Positions 29,649 to 39,801 of a DNA stretch of 64,000 bases are shown piece by piece (the stretch's first letter is position 1; the number at the start of each line of letters is the position of its first letter). This stretch comes from Sporisorium sorghi (lineage: Eukaryota > Basidiomycota > Ustilaginomycetes > Ustilaginales > Ustilaginaceae): the NCBI GenBank assembly GCA_023212695.1, contig JALCCG010000055.1, forward strand, positions 34,132 to 98,131, given 5' to 3'. The notes under the pieces were generated by a model, which saw only the letters and a program-made list of their open reading frames with translations, was not told where the DNA came from and made no database searches. Position numbers and translations under genes: made by a program.

Positions 29649-30575
29649 GGCGACGCGGAGCCGACGCGAAACGTTGGCGCGGTCAAAAGTGAGCGGATCG
29701 ATGACTGAACGCGAGACGGAAAGGTGTATGAAGTGATCTGATAGGGTACAGATGCAAGAAAGAAGTGAGCGAAGATGGTGAACTCAACAATGAGGTTGTA
29801 TGAGAGAGGTGAGGATAGAAGAGGTGGGAAGGAGCAGGGGCGGCCGAAAGCGCAGCGCATGGCAACTGAGCAGCAACACCTGTCAATCGGCTCATCACGA
29901 CAGGTGCGAGAACACGAAAAAAATTCAAACATGTCGAAGCCTGCCGATCTAACGTTTTGTCACCGGAAAAAAAAATAAAAATAAAAAATAAAAATAAAAA
30001 TAAAATAAAAAGCGGCGGCTTGCTCCTGTCTCATGCTGAGACACCCTTTTTGCTGCTTAAAATTCATCTTCCTGGACGTGTTTTTTTGGGTTTCTTGAGA
30101 GAGACTGGGATTCCGCCTTGTTTGGACGCAGTTACTGTAAGTTAATGCGGGAATTGGTTTGGTTGCTTCTGCTGCTGCTCTTGCTGCTGCTGCTGCGCTT
30201 TGTCTGCTCCGTCTCTCTGTCTCTCTCTCCGCATTACGACGGCAAGGCCAAGCGAAACAAGACACTCCCGTCGACTGTCAAGGGTGTCTTTGTGTGTATC
30301 AATCGCGCATCTCTCAACTCATCTCAACTCAACTCAGCTTCCATCCTTCCATCTTTCATATCTCTCTCTCATACACGTTCGCGCACCCACCCCGCGATGC
30401 GACTCTTCGCACCAACATCGCAGCAACCATAAGGGTCGCCGCTTTACAAGGTGCCCTGGCACACCAACTCGCACCATCGCATCTCGCACAGCTTATCCAC
30501 ATCGATTAGGAAAATTGCATCCTTAAGCCAGCATCCCATCGCGACCAGCTCAGAGTTGCTGGTATAGACGACATC
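29649..30575. other. Divergent promoter and long leader of adenylate cyclase
   Basis: The 927 bases contain an A-rich (AAAAAT)-like repeat at 29967-30011, a CTG-rich stretch at 30166-30201 and a pyrimidine-rich stretch at 30205-30390. A small frame from ATG 30145 to 30432 lies in the probable leader (see findings). No other gene is supported. Confidence 0.65.
29967..30011 (+). repeat. A-rich (AAAAAT)-like low-complexity tract
   Basis: Runs of four to six A separated by single T, 45 bases in all. It is the AT-rich counterpart of the poly(A) tracts seen in the other shared promoters. Confidence 0.85.
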
Positions 30576-33500
30576 ATGTTCTCCACCATGCAGTCTGCTC
30601 TTCGGCCCGTAGCCTCCTCGCCCGAGCAGCGTCAGCAGCAGCAGCAGCAACACCATGCTGCTCCTCATGACCATTCCGACTTTGGCCTCGAGCGCCACAA
30701 CTCTCACGATAGCAACGGCAGCTCCAATTTCACACACAGAGCACATCCGCCGCTGCACCTCGACCCGTCTCGGTCCAGCTACTCGTTCCACTCGTCCCAG
30801 CCCGATATCGCCACGACGCCCTCGCCATCTTCGTCTCGTCAGGCCGCGACAAACTACTCTCGTCCTCGCTTCGAGCATTCGCACACACAGCCAAACACCC
30901 CCATGCATACACAGTCCCAATCTCGCTCCTACTTCTCCGTCGAACCGCATGCCCACTCGTCCTCCGGTCCCAGCGGCCACGGCATCAGCTACTCCTTCGA
31001 CAAGGATGAACTTCGTCAGATCATGTCCCGTTCTCCCGGCGCCGATCTCGACACCTCTGCCGACGGCGATGTCGCCAAAGGCGTCAAGTCGGCCAACCAC
31101 CAGGACATCAGCCCTTTCCTCTTTCAGAACGAGAACGCAACTCCCTCCTCGTCTCGGTCCACCAAGCCCACTACCAACGCTTCTGCTTCCGCTTCCGCTT
31201 CCGCAAGCCCTGCCACCAGCTCTCTCTCTCGAACGCGCACCAGCACCACTACAGCCACCACAAACCATAACTCGTTCGCCGATTCCAGCTTTGGCAGCAT
31301 CGACAAGCATGGCCTCGTCGCGTCCCGCTCCCAGCACTCGTTGCGGCCCCACACCCCACCCTCCGCCACCACTTCCTCTAGCACGCTCAACGGCTCCTCC
31401 AAAGATACCCACTCCTCGGCTGCCAAGAAATCGCGCAATCCTTTCGGTTTCCTCAAAAAGAAACCTTCCACCCACTCCAACGCTTCTTCCAACAACAACC
31501 CCATGCGTCATGAAGCATCCGTCTCGAGCCTCTCATCCCGCTACGGCTCCAACGCAGCCAATCTCAACCCCATGCGTCCACCCGCCTGGCTCGACCACAA
31601 CCGTCCCCTTGCCTCCAGCTCCTCTCCCTCTTCGGCATCCCTCCGCTCTCACTACCACAACCCTTCCAACTCCGCCTCTGCAGCCCGGCAGAATCCTCTC
31701 AACAACCGCATTGACTCGCTACCTGCAGCCGTCAGTCTAGAAGATGAGCTCGAGAGCGAGAGCCAGCCCAAGAAGGACGCTCGCAAGCGCATCAAAGGCG
31801 TGCGACATCACCTCGGCAAGAACGCCAACGCCTCCAAGAACGGCGACGACGCCGACTCGGCGCGCGATCTCGCCTTGGCGGCACAGAGTCACTCCATCGA
31901 ACAGGAGGTCGAGCTCTCCTTGGATATGAACTTCGATCAGCTCGAAGACTTTGTCGACACCAACGCCGCACGTCAGCGCTTGCAAGGCTCCGTCACCGAA
32001 TCTACCAGCCCTTCCGATCATCGCTCACCCAACGGAAGCGAAGCGGGCATCTATCGCTCGCCCTCGCCCTCCCAGGCCTCGCTCGCAGATCGACAGACCT
32101 CGGTGACCTCCACAGTCGAGTCGCCATCCCACGTTTCCGAAGCTTCCGCTGCTGCTTCGAGCTCCATGCGCTCTCCCAGCCGCAACAATACCGCTATGTC
32201 CACCTCCACCTCGACCTCCACCCTCCTCAGCGATCGCCGTCCGTCGCAGATCAACCTGCTGCCCCGCAACAGCGTGCCCAGACTTAGCCTCGCCGAGATG
32301 CAAAACTACCAGTCGCTTCGCAAGCTCTCGAGCACGCTCATCGATCTTCCCCAGCCGTCATCCTACAGCTCCGCCGCTTCGAGTCTGCCTCCCCGTCGTG
32401 GCTCCATCGCAGCCGCCCACGCGTCCTCCGACTCGTCGCAGCTCGGTGTAGCCTCTTCAGCTGACGCCATCCTTGCCGACTATCGTAAGGACAGCGTCGT
32501 CTCGGCACACAGCATGCGATCCAACCATAGTGGCATCTCGCCCAAGACCTCGTACGCCAACCTGCCCAGCGCCATCCAGGAGCGTCCCAAGGGCGGCGCC
32601 GCTACACCCTCCGGCGCAGGCTGGGCTTCCGAAGCTTCCAAGGACAAGCCTGCCAATGGACGCGCCGACCACTCGTACCAGTTCCCGCCAGCGGCTGACC
32701 ACAACGTCGGCTCCCTGCTCAGCGTGCGCAAGTCGAGCGCCAGCTCGGGACAAGAGCCAAGCTCCAGCTGGATGGCGCCCGACAGTTGGGCCGTGCAGCC
32801 GGACAAGATGCGCGACTATCTCCGCGATGACAACGTCGGCGAAGAGGAAGAGGACGATCAGGATCGAGCCATGGCTTCTCTCGCCTCGGGCGGCAAACGA
32901 CGTGGCTCTAGCTCCGGCATGAGCTCCACGCATGCTTCCAGCATGTTTCGCACCTCGTCCACCGACCCGTTCAAGAAGACCGCCTCTCTTGCTGGCTCGC
33001 GTCGAGGCACGGACGAGTCCGTCGACCCGCTCACCGTGCTGCCTCCGCTGCCTAACTCCAAGCCCATCGACGACGCCGCTGCCAACAAGGTCGACGTGCT
33101 CCAGCAGACCAACAACCTCGCGCAGTCGGCGCTTGCGCAGCAGCAATCGCAGATCCAGCAGTCCCAGACGCACCAGCTTGGCTCCAGCCACATCCGCCCC
33201 TCGTCCCGAGGCGGCGCCGGCGCTCACATGCTGGCTTCCGCTGGCGCTTCTGCTGCTGCCGCCGCCGCCGGCAAGCTCGGTCTGCATCGTCCCTCGAAGC
33301 ATCGCACCACCACGCGGCCCAACACGGCAGGCTCCATCGGCGCCACTCGGCCTTCCACCACCACGCTCAGCTCGACGCTGTCAGCTGAGGACGACTCGAG
33401 CATCAATGGCTCCATCCGACGCGACGGCCATCCTCTCAAGCGATCCACCACAGCCAACACAGGTGCGCCTCCAGGCAGCACGCTGCGCAACCACTTTATC

Positions 33501-36500
33501 CGCGTCTACAAGCAGGATGGCACCTTTGCGACGCTCTCGTGCTCGCTCGTCTCGACGGCCAACGAGGTGCAGACCATCCTCGCACGCAAGAGTCTCACCG
33601 CCGAGTCGGCTGCCTATCGGCTATTTGTGCGCGACAAGGGTTCCGAGAGACCGCTGGGCATCTCGGACAAACCCTCGCAGCTCCAACGCCGTCGTCTCTT
33701 GCAGGCAGGTTATACCGAGAACGACGGCCTCGAAGACATTGGCAGAGACGATCTCTCGTACCTGCTGCGCTTCGTCTTTCGTCCCGATAGCGTTCCCACC
33801 TTTGACTCGGAATCGATCGGTCACAGCGAGCACACGTTCCAGCGTCTGGATCTGCAGAGCCGCAACCTCGAGATGGTGCCCATCTTCCTCTACAAGCACG
33901 CCGACTGGATCGTCAGCCTCGATCTCTCGGGCAACCCCATGTCCGATCTCCCGCTCGACTTTGTGCAGCTCTGTTCGAGTCTGCGAACGCTGCGTCTCAG
34001 CAACCTCGCGCTCAAGCGCATCCCGCAGAGCGTGCGCCACAGCGAGACACTGACGCATCTCGACGTCTCCAACAACCGAATTGTCGAGCTCTCGCACATC
34101 AGTCTCGACCTCATCCCGGAGCTCATGTCGCTCAAGGTGCAGAACAACCGTCTCTTTGACTTGCCTCCTTACTTTTCCGGTATCCGCACGCTGAGGAACC
34201 TCAACATCTCGAACAACCGCTTCGAGGAGTTCCCCAGGGTCATTTGCGATGTGCCTTCGCTCGTCGACCTCGACGTCTCGTTCAACTCGATCACCGAGCT
34301 ACCCGCCGAGATTGCCAACCTCGTGAACCTGGAGCGTTTCATTCTCGCCGCCAACTCGCTCGAGAAGCTGCCAGACAGCATGAGCGAGCTCGTCAACCTG
34401 CGCACCATCGACCTGCGTCGCAACAAGGTGCAGGACGTTTCGTCGCTGCTGGGTCTTCCGCGTCTCAAAAACATCCAAGCCGAGAGCAACAACATCAAGT
34501 CGTTCGAGGCGACGCTCGGTCCGCAACTGACGCAGGTGGAGCTCGGTCGCAACCCGCTCAGCAAGGTGCGCATCGCCGCGCTCACCACGTGCGACTTGAC
34601 CTCGCTCGACCTGTCGTCGACCAACATGACGCGACTCGAGGAAGGGCTCTTCCCGCAGCTTCCTGCGCTTGTCAAGCTCACGCTCGACGGCAACCAGCTC
34701 GTCGTGTTGCCCGACACGCTCGGCGAGCTCAAACGTCTTGAGATGCTGTCGTGCAGCAACAATCTGCTGGCGACGCTGCCCGAGTCCATCGGCGATCTCA
34801 AGGCGCTCAAGGAGCTGCTGGTGCACAACAATAACCTCAAGACGCTTCCGCAGTCGCTGTGGTTCTGCGAGAGCCTCGCCCACATCAACCTCAGCTCCAA
34901 CCTGCTCGAATCGTTCCCGGCTGCACCGGATATGCGCACCGACGCGTCGACCGGCGATGTAGCTGCGGTGGCGGCAGGTACCTCGGCCATCCTTGCCGCT
35001 CGGAAGGGCTCGACGAGCTCTTCACTGACGCACAGGTCCAACACGGGCGGCGCCAACGGAAGCACCAACATCTCGACGCCCTCTGAGCTCTTTGTGGCGC
35101 CGCTCTCGCTCAGTCTGCAAAAGCTTCGTCTCGGAGACAACCGCTTGGGCGACGAGGTCTTCAGCGTGCTGTCCGAGCTGACCTCGCTCGAGGTGCTCAA
35201 CCTCAGCTTCAACGAGATCTTTGAGATCCCCGACTTTAGCCTGCAGACGCTCACCAAGCTGCGCGAGCTGTACATCAGCGGCAATCAGCTCAGCACCATC
35301 CCTTCCGACGACCTCGTGGTGCTGCAAGAGCTGCGCATCCTGCACCTCAACTGCAACAAGCTCACCACGCTCCCCACCGAGCTCGGAAAGCTCAAGAAGC
35401 TCGCCAACCTCGACGTCGGCAACAACGTGCTCAAGTACAACATCGCCAACTGGCACTACGACTGGAATTGGAACATGAACCCAGAGCTGCGCTACCTCAA
35501 CCTCTCCGGCAACACGCGTCTCGAGATCAAGACCAAGCTGAGCGATATGGGCTTCACGCGCAAGTCCAACATCTCGGACTTCAGTCGGCTCACCAGCCTG
35601 CGCATGCTGGGCCTGATGGATGTCACGATGCCTCTGCATTCCAACGCCACTCCGGACGAGTCGGACAACCGACGCGTGCGAACCTCGCTCTCGCAGATCA
35701 ACGGCATGGCCTACGGTATCGCCGACGCGCTCGGCAAGCACGACAATCTGAGCGTCATCGATCTCGTCATCCCCACCTTTCGTAAGGACGAGGGCGAGTG
35801 CATCTTTGGTCTCTTTGACGGCCGAGGCCACGGGGCGCACGTCGGCAGCCGCATCGCGCACCACTTGGCCGAGTGGAGTGGACATCGTCTGTCGTGGGAG
35901 TTCCAGAAGCATCAGAACGAAAAGGCGACCGAGCCCGTGTCGGTGCCCGATGCGTTGCGTCGCGCTTTCCTCCGCCTGCAGAAGGACTACGCCGACGCGC
36001 TCATCAACGACGGCAGCCGCAAGCTGTCGGAAGCCCACGCCGAGGCAGCCGCCGATGTGACGCGAAGCTCTGCGCCCGCTATTGCCGCTGCTTCCAACAA
36101 GCACGACTGGCGTGCCGGCGCTTCGGCCATCCTGGCGTACGTGGTGGATCACACGCTCTACGTAGCCAATGCAGGTGATGCGCTCGCCGTCATGTCGCGC
36201 AATGGCGGCACGGCGCACCTGATCAGCAACAAGCACGAGCCCTTCGACCGTGCCGAGATTGAGCGGATCCGCTCGGCCGAAGGATGGGTGTCGCTGCGTG
36301 GCTACGTCAACGACATGCTCGACGTCTCGCGTTCGTTTGGCTACTTCCATCTATTCCCCATCGTCAATGCGGCGCCTGCTGTCACGACGGTGCAGCTGAC
36401 GGACTCGGACGAGTTTGTGATCATCGCCAATCGCACGCTGTGGCAGTACGTGTCGTATCAGACGGCGGTCGACATCGCTCGCACGCAGCGAAACGATCCC

Positions 36501-38105
36501 ATGATTGCGGCGCAGAAGCTGCGAGACTTTGCCATCAGCTACGGTGCCGAAGAAAGCATCATGGTGATGGTCATCTCGGTGGGCGACCTGTTCTACCGAT
36601 CGGGCCAGCGCAGCGGCGGTGGACTGCACTTTGCCAACTATCAGAACAGCGATGCGATCAAGAAGGCAGGACGACGTTTCCGCGAGGAACTTCCAGGCGA
36701 TCGTACGCTGGCGAGACTCGATCGTGAGGTGGCCCCGCCGATCGGACAGGTGGCGCTCGTGTTTACGGATATCAAGAACTCGACTTCGCTGTGGGAGACC
36801 AACAACGGCATGCAGGCGGCCATGCGACTGCACAACTACCTGCTGCGAAGGCAGCTGCGTACCATTGGTGGTTATGAGGTCAAGACGGAAGGCGATGCGT
36901 TCATGGTATCGTTCCCGTCCGTGAGTGCGGCGCTGCTGTGGTGTTTCACGGTGCAACAGCAGCTTCTGCAAGAGGACTGGCCGCGCGAGATCCTGGACAG
37001 CGAGGACGGCAAGGAGGTGTACGACGCGTCGGGCGAGCTGATCCACCGAGGTCTGTCGGTGCGCATGGGCATCCACTGGGGCCGACCGGTGTGCGAGGCG
37101 GATCCGATCACGCGACGCATGGACTACTTTGGACCGATGGTGAACCGTGCTGCGCGAATCAGTGGTGCAGCCGACGGTGGCCAGATCTTGGCGAGCAAGG
37201 ACGTGATCAAGGAGCTGCAAGGCTTGCTGGGTACGTTTGACGAGTCGTCGGCCGCAGCGGGCAGTGGTGGCGAGGGACAGGAGCTGGAAAAGACCGAGGA
37301 GGAGTTGGACGAGGACGCGTTCCGACTGCTCAATCCTAATGTGAGCCGCGACGTGGTGCTGCTACGAAGGATGGGATTCGGACTGTCGCAGCTAGGTGAG
37401 CGCCGACTCAAGGGACTCGAGACGCCCGAGATGCTGTGGCTGGTGTATCCCAAGCAGTTGGCGGGACGGCTGGAGCAGGCCAAGACGGACGACGCGCCGG
37501 ATGCGCCCACGGCTCAGGTGTACGAGCCGACGGTGCAGCTGCTCGACATCGAGGATGTCAAGCAGGTGGGCATGCTGTGCTTGCGGTTGGAGTATCTGTC
37601 CAACTCGAGCGTGTGCCCAGGCATCTTTGCGGCCAAGGACGAAGCCGAGAGGTCCAAGCCATCGACGCCTCTGGATGAAGTGGCACGCAACCCGTTGGAC
37701 GGTGGCGACTTGGACAAGCTGGGCGGTGGAAACAGCGGCACCGCTGGAGTGCCCTTGTTGTCGCTGCAGGCGCGTCGCAAGGGAGTCGAGGCGATGCTGA
37801 GCATGCACCCGGAGCTGCTCATCTACAGCATCCGAGACGATGCGACGGACGAAGAGTTGGCAGGGATTCTGGATCAGCTGACGACGCGAATCCAGAACGC
37901 CGTGTCGTCGCTCATGCTCAACGTGTTGCGCGAGAAGACGGCCAACGGAACCAAGGATCTGGGCGCTGACCCGAGCGTGCTGGAGCTGCTGACGAGTTTG
38001 CTGTCGCAGCCGCCTCCACGAGCAACGACGTCGGCGGCGGCGGCCTTGACTCTGCCAAGCCCGTTGACGAGCCCTCGCAACCGACTGATGGATCTGCTTC
38101 CGTAG
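30576..38105 (+). CDS. UAC1: Adenylate cyclase (Uac1/Cyr1 type)
   Basis: A 2509-residue intronless frame with the fungal adenylate cyclase plan. Residues 1-960 are a Ser/Thr/Pro-rich disordered region. About 965-1065 is a Ras-association domain (FIRVYKQDGTFATLSC, FVRDKGSERPLG). Leucine-rich repeats run from about 1090 to 1690. A PP2C-like domain starts near 1705 (IFGLFDGRGHGAHVG, WRAGASAILAYV). The class III cyclase domain starts near 2058 (VALVFTDIKNSTSLW, YEVKTEGDAFMVSF, VRMGIHWGRPV, FGPMVNRAARISG), with both metal-binding Asp residues present, and a C-terminal tail of ~250 residues follows. It makes cAMP from ATP for the protein kinase A pathway, which in smut fungi controls filamentation and pathogenic growth. 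Length is close to U. maydis Uac1. Confidence 0.98.
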   Translation: MFSTMQSALRPVASSPEQRQQQQQQHHAAPHDHSDFGLERHNSHDSNGSSNFTHRAHPPLHLDPSRSSYSFHSSQPDIATTPSPSSSRQAATNYSRPRFEHSHTQPNTPMHTQSQSRSYFSVEPHAHSSSGPSGHGISYSFDKDELRQIMSRSPGADLDTSADGDVAKGVKSANHQDISPFLFQNENATPSSSRSTKPTTNASASASASASPATSSLSRTRTSTTTATTNHNSFADSSFGSIDKHGLVASRSQHSLRPHTPPSATTSSSTLNGSSKDTHSSAAKKSRNPFGFLKKKPSTHSNASSNNNPMRHEASVSSLSSRYGSNAANLNPMRPPAWLDHNRPLASSSSPSSASLRSHYHNPSNSASAARQNPLNNRIDSLPAAVSLEDELESESQPKKDARKRIKGVRHHLGKNANASKNGDDADSARDLALAAQSHSIEQEVELSLDMNFDQLEDFVDTNAARQRLQGSVTESTSPSDHRSPNGSEAGIYRSPSPSQASLADRQTSVTSTVESPSHVSEASAAASSSMRSPSRNNTAMSTSTSTSTLLSDRRPSQINLLPRNSVPRLSLAEMQNYQSLRKLSSTLIDLPQPSSYSSAASSLPPRRGSIAAAHASSDSSQLGVASSADAILADYRKDSVVSAHSMRSNHSGISPKTSYANLPSAIQERPKGGAATPSGAGWASEASKDKPANGRADHSYQFPPAADHNVGSLLSVRKSSASSGQEPSSSWMAPDSWAVQPDKMRDYLRDDNVGEEEEDDQDRAMASLASGGKRRGSSSGMSSTHASSMFRTSSTDPFKKTASLAGSRRGTDESVDPLTVLPPLPNSKPIDDAAANKVDVLQQTNNLAQSALAQQQSQIQQSQTHQLGSSHIRPSSRGGAGAHMLASAGASAAAAAAGKLGLHRPSKHRTTTRPNTAGSIGATRPSTTTLSSTLSAEDDSSINGSIRRDGHPLKRSTTANTGAPPGSTLRNHFIRVYKQDGTFATLSCSLVSTANEVQTILARKSLTAESAAYRLFVRDKGSERPLGISDKPSQLQRRRLLQAGYTENDGLEDIGRDDLSYLLRFVFRPDSVPTFDSESIGHSEHTFQRLDLQSRNLEMVPIFLYKHADWIVSLDLSGNPMSDLPLDFVQLCSSLRTLRLSNLALKRIPQSVRHSETLTHLDVSNNRIVELSHISLDLIPELMSLKVQNNRLFDLPPYFSGIRTLRNLNISNNRFEEFPRVICDVPSLVDLDVSFNSITELPAEIANLVNLERFILAANSLEKLPDSMSELVNLRTIDLRRNKVQDVSSLLGLPRLKNIQAESNNIKSFEATLGPQLTQVELGRNPLSKVRIAALTTCDLTSLDLSSTNMTRLEEGLFPQLPALVKLTLDGNQLVVLPDTLGELKRLEMLSCSNNLLATLPESIGDLKALKELLVHNNNLKTLPQSLWFCESLAHINLSSNLLESFPAAPDMRTDASTGDVAAVAAGTSAILAARKGSTSSSLTHRSNTGGANGSTNISTPSELFVAPLSLSLQKLRLGDNRLGDEVFSVLSELTSLEVLNLSFNEIFEIPDFSLQTLTKLRELYISGNQLSTIPSDDLVVLQELRILHLNCNKLTTLPTELGKLKKLANLDVGNNVLKYNIANWHYDWNWNMNPELRYLNLSGNTRLEIKTKLSDMGFTRKSNISDFSRLTSLRMLGLMDVTMPLHSNATPDESDNRRVRTSLSQINGMAYGIADALGKHDNLSVIDLVIPTFRKDEGECIFGLFDGRGHGAHVGSRIAHHLAEWSGHRLSWEFQKHQNEKATEPVSVPDALRRAFLRLQKDYADALINDGSRKLSEAHAEAAADVTRSSAPAIAAASNKHDWRAGASAILAYVVDHTLYVANAGDALAVMSRNGGTAHLISNKHEPFDRAEIERIRSAEGWVSLRGYVNDMLDVSRSFGYFHLFPIVNAAPAVTTVQLTDSDEFVIIANRTLWQYVSYQTAVDIARTQRNDPMIAAQKLRDFAISYGAEESIMVMVISVGDLFYRSGQRSGGGLHFANYQNSDAIKKAGRRFREELPGDRTLARLDREVAPPIGQVALVFTDIKNSTSLWETNNGMQAAMRLHNYLLRRQLRTIGGYEVKTEGDAFMVSFPSVSAALLWCFTVQQQLLQEDWPREILDSEDGKEVYDASGELIHRGLSVRMGIHWGRPVCEADPITRRMDYFGPMVNRAARISGAADGGQILASKDVIKELQGLLGTFDESSAAAGSGGEGQELEKTEEELDEDAFRLLNPNVSRDVVLLRRMGFGLSQLGERRLKGLETPEMLWLVYPKQLAGRLEQAKTDDAPDAPTAQVYEPTVQLLDIEDVKQVGMLCLRLEYLSNSSVCPGIFAAKDEAERSKPSTPLDEVARNPLDGGDLDKLGGGNSGTAGVPLLSLQARRKGVEAMLSMHPELLIYSIRDDATDEELAGILDQLTTRIQNAVSSLMLNVLREKTANGTKDLGADPSVLELLTSLLSQPPPRATTSAAAALTLPSPLTSPRNRLMDLLP

Positions 38106-38928
38106 GCGTGCATTCACACTCAATACTGTATCTTGTTTTGTTTTCTTGTTACTATTCTCTGTTCACTCGAACGTCTTGATGTCACCTCAAACTTGTAATT
38201 CTATGTATGACTCTTGCAACAAAGTGTTTGCTCTAGACCCATGTCGTCAGCGGATCGATGTCAAGGAGAGTGATTGATGTTGCTTCACGCACAGTTCTGC
38301 CTACAAGTGTTTGTTGTTGCTTGAATGACGGTCTCGGGAAGCGTGGTGTAAGAAGCACTGAAACGGTGAAGCGCCGAAAGCGGGCGAGCAAAAGCAGCAG
38401 CAGCAGCAGCTGAGAGTCAGAGCGGGATCGCTGGTGCATGCGGCACGCCGAGAGGGAGGCGAGGCGAGGCAGATGAGCAGCTGTTGCTCAAAGCTGAGCT
38501 GGAAAAATGAGGTGCGGATTTTCTTCTTGAAATTTCAACGGCAGCAGCAGCACAGCGCGTCCGGCAAGGAGGAACGGCACCCTGAAGCGAAGCCAACACA
38601 GCCTGCCTGCAAACACGCAGACACGCGGGCAGGTCTCGAGCCAACCCAGCCAGCCAGTCAGCCAAAACGAACACGACGCACAGCCGAATCCCGAGTCCGT
38701 ATCTCTTTGGAGAGGCGAAGATGCAATCCGGTGCTCGTCCCCTTCCACGACCATCATCATCTTTGCGGCCTTTCATCTTTCTATCGACGGAGCATCTTCA
38801 CGGCAAAGGTAGCACCGGTGCAACGAAGACGATTCTGCCATCGAGTCGCGCGCACTGATACTGCGCTTCCCTAAAAAACCTGGACCGAACCGATCACCTG
38901 CTCTTTACCGAGTATCGCAATTGCAACC
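38106..38928. other. Intergenic between UAC1 and PRA1 gene
   Basis: 823 bases with the 3' region of UAC1 and the promoter of the PRA1 gene. There is a short CAG repeat at 38393-38411. I see no supported gene and no TATA box. Confidence 0.5.
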
Positions 38929-39519
38929 ATGGCGCAAGTACTCGACATTGCTATGAAGAGTGAGTATCGCCGCATAGACGACATTGTCCAGAAAAGCACG
39001 TCTGTCTGACTAACGCCATCAACACTCCCATCCTTCCGCACAACAGTCCCCGAGCGCATCCGCAGCATGCGACAGGAGCGCCTCTCGTCGCTTCGCCCGC
39101 TCGGCGAATTCTTCGACCACCAACGCATCTCTCGCCCACAAGACACCAACGAAGCCTTCCAGCGAATCACGTACAACACGCGCCACTTTTCGGGCAACTA
39201 CGCCGTCGTCGTCGCCCTGCTAACCGTGTACGGCATGATCAACGACACTCTCCTTCTGTTCGCCATCATCTTCCTCGTCGCTGGGTTTTGGGCGATCAAC
39301 AGGTTCGCGCCGGAACCGATGCAGGTCGGGGAACACGTGATCACGCAGAAGAGCCTGTACACGGGTCTGTTTGTGATTGGCATTCCGCTGCTGTGGTTCG
39401 CGAGCCCGTTCGGGTTCATGTTCTGGCTGGTGGGCAGCTCGGCGTTTTTGATCCTGGGCCATGCAGCGTTTATCGAGCCGCCGGTGTCGAGCGAGTATAC
39501 GGGCGTGGAGACTGTGTAG
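38929..39519 (+). CDS. PRA1-family (prenylated Rab acceptor/Yip3) protein, two exons
   Basis: Exon 1 (38929-38959) encodes MAQVLDIAMK plus one base. Intron 38960-39046 has GTGAGT, a perfect branch-like GACTAACGC, and CAACAG. Exon 2 runs 39047-39519, giving 167 residues. The PRA1 signature is clear: PLGEFFDHQRISRPQ, AFQRITYNTRHFSGNYAVVV, then two hydrophobic hairpins (VALLTVYGMIND, LLLFAIIFLVAGFWAINRF, GLFVIGIPLLWFASPFGFMFWLVG). Family knowledge: these small ER/Golgi membrane proteins bind prenylated Rab GTPases and help sort them to membranes. YIP1 in the same window belongs to the same trafficking pathway but is 25 kb away. The ATG context (AACCATGGC) is strong. Confidence 0.94.
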
Positions 39520-39801
39520 GGGGGGGCGGGGGAAGGAGGATTGTTGCAGAGCACTTGGGTAGGGTGCAGCGCACACACGAGGTCGTCAGTTTGACGCGTA
39601 CACACATCGACAGCCAACAATGTACATATGCGAACCTGCTCAAGGGCTTAGAAACGAGTCAGCTTGCCCAGCCAAAGACAGGATGCCAACGATGCAAGGC
39701 AATCGCAGACGCACAAGACGCACCAACAAAGTGGCGTCTCTAGCATTGAAATTTACGGTTCGCGGGAGATATTTCTCGTCTACATTGTAACTTGGAAGGG
39801 C

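Noticed and set aside
35022..36350. 442-codon open frame antisense to adenylate cyclase
   Set aside because: Shadow of the LRR and PP2C coding region, Val/Glu/Leu repeats only mirror the sense codons.
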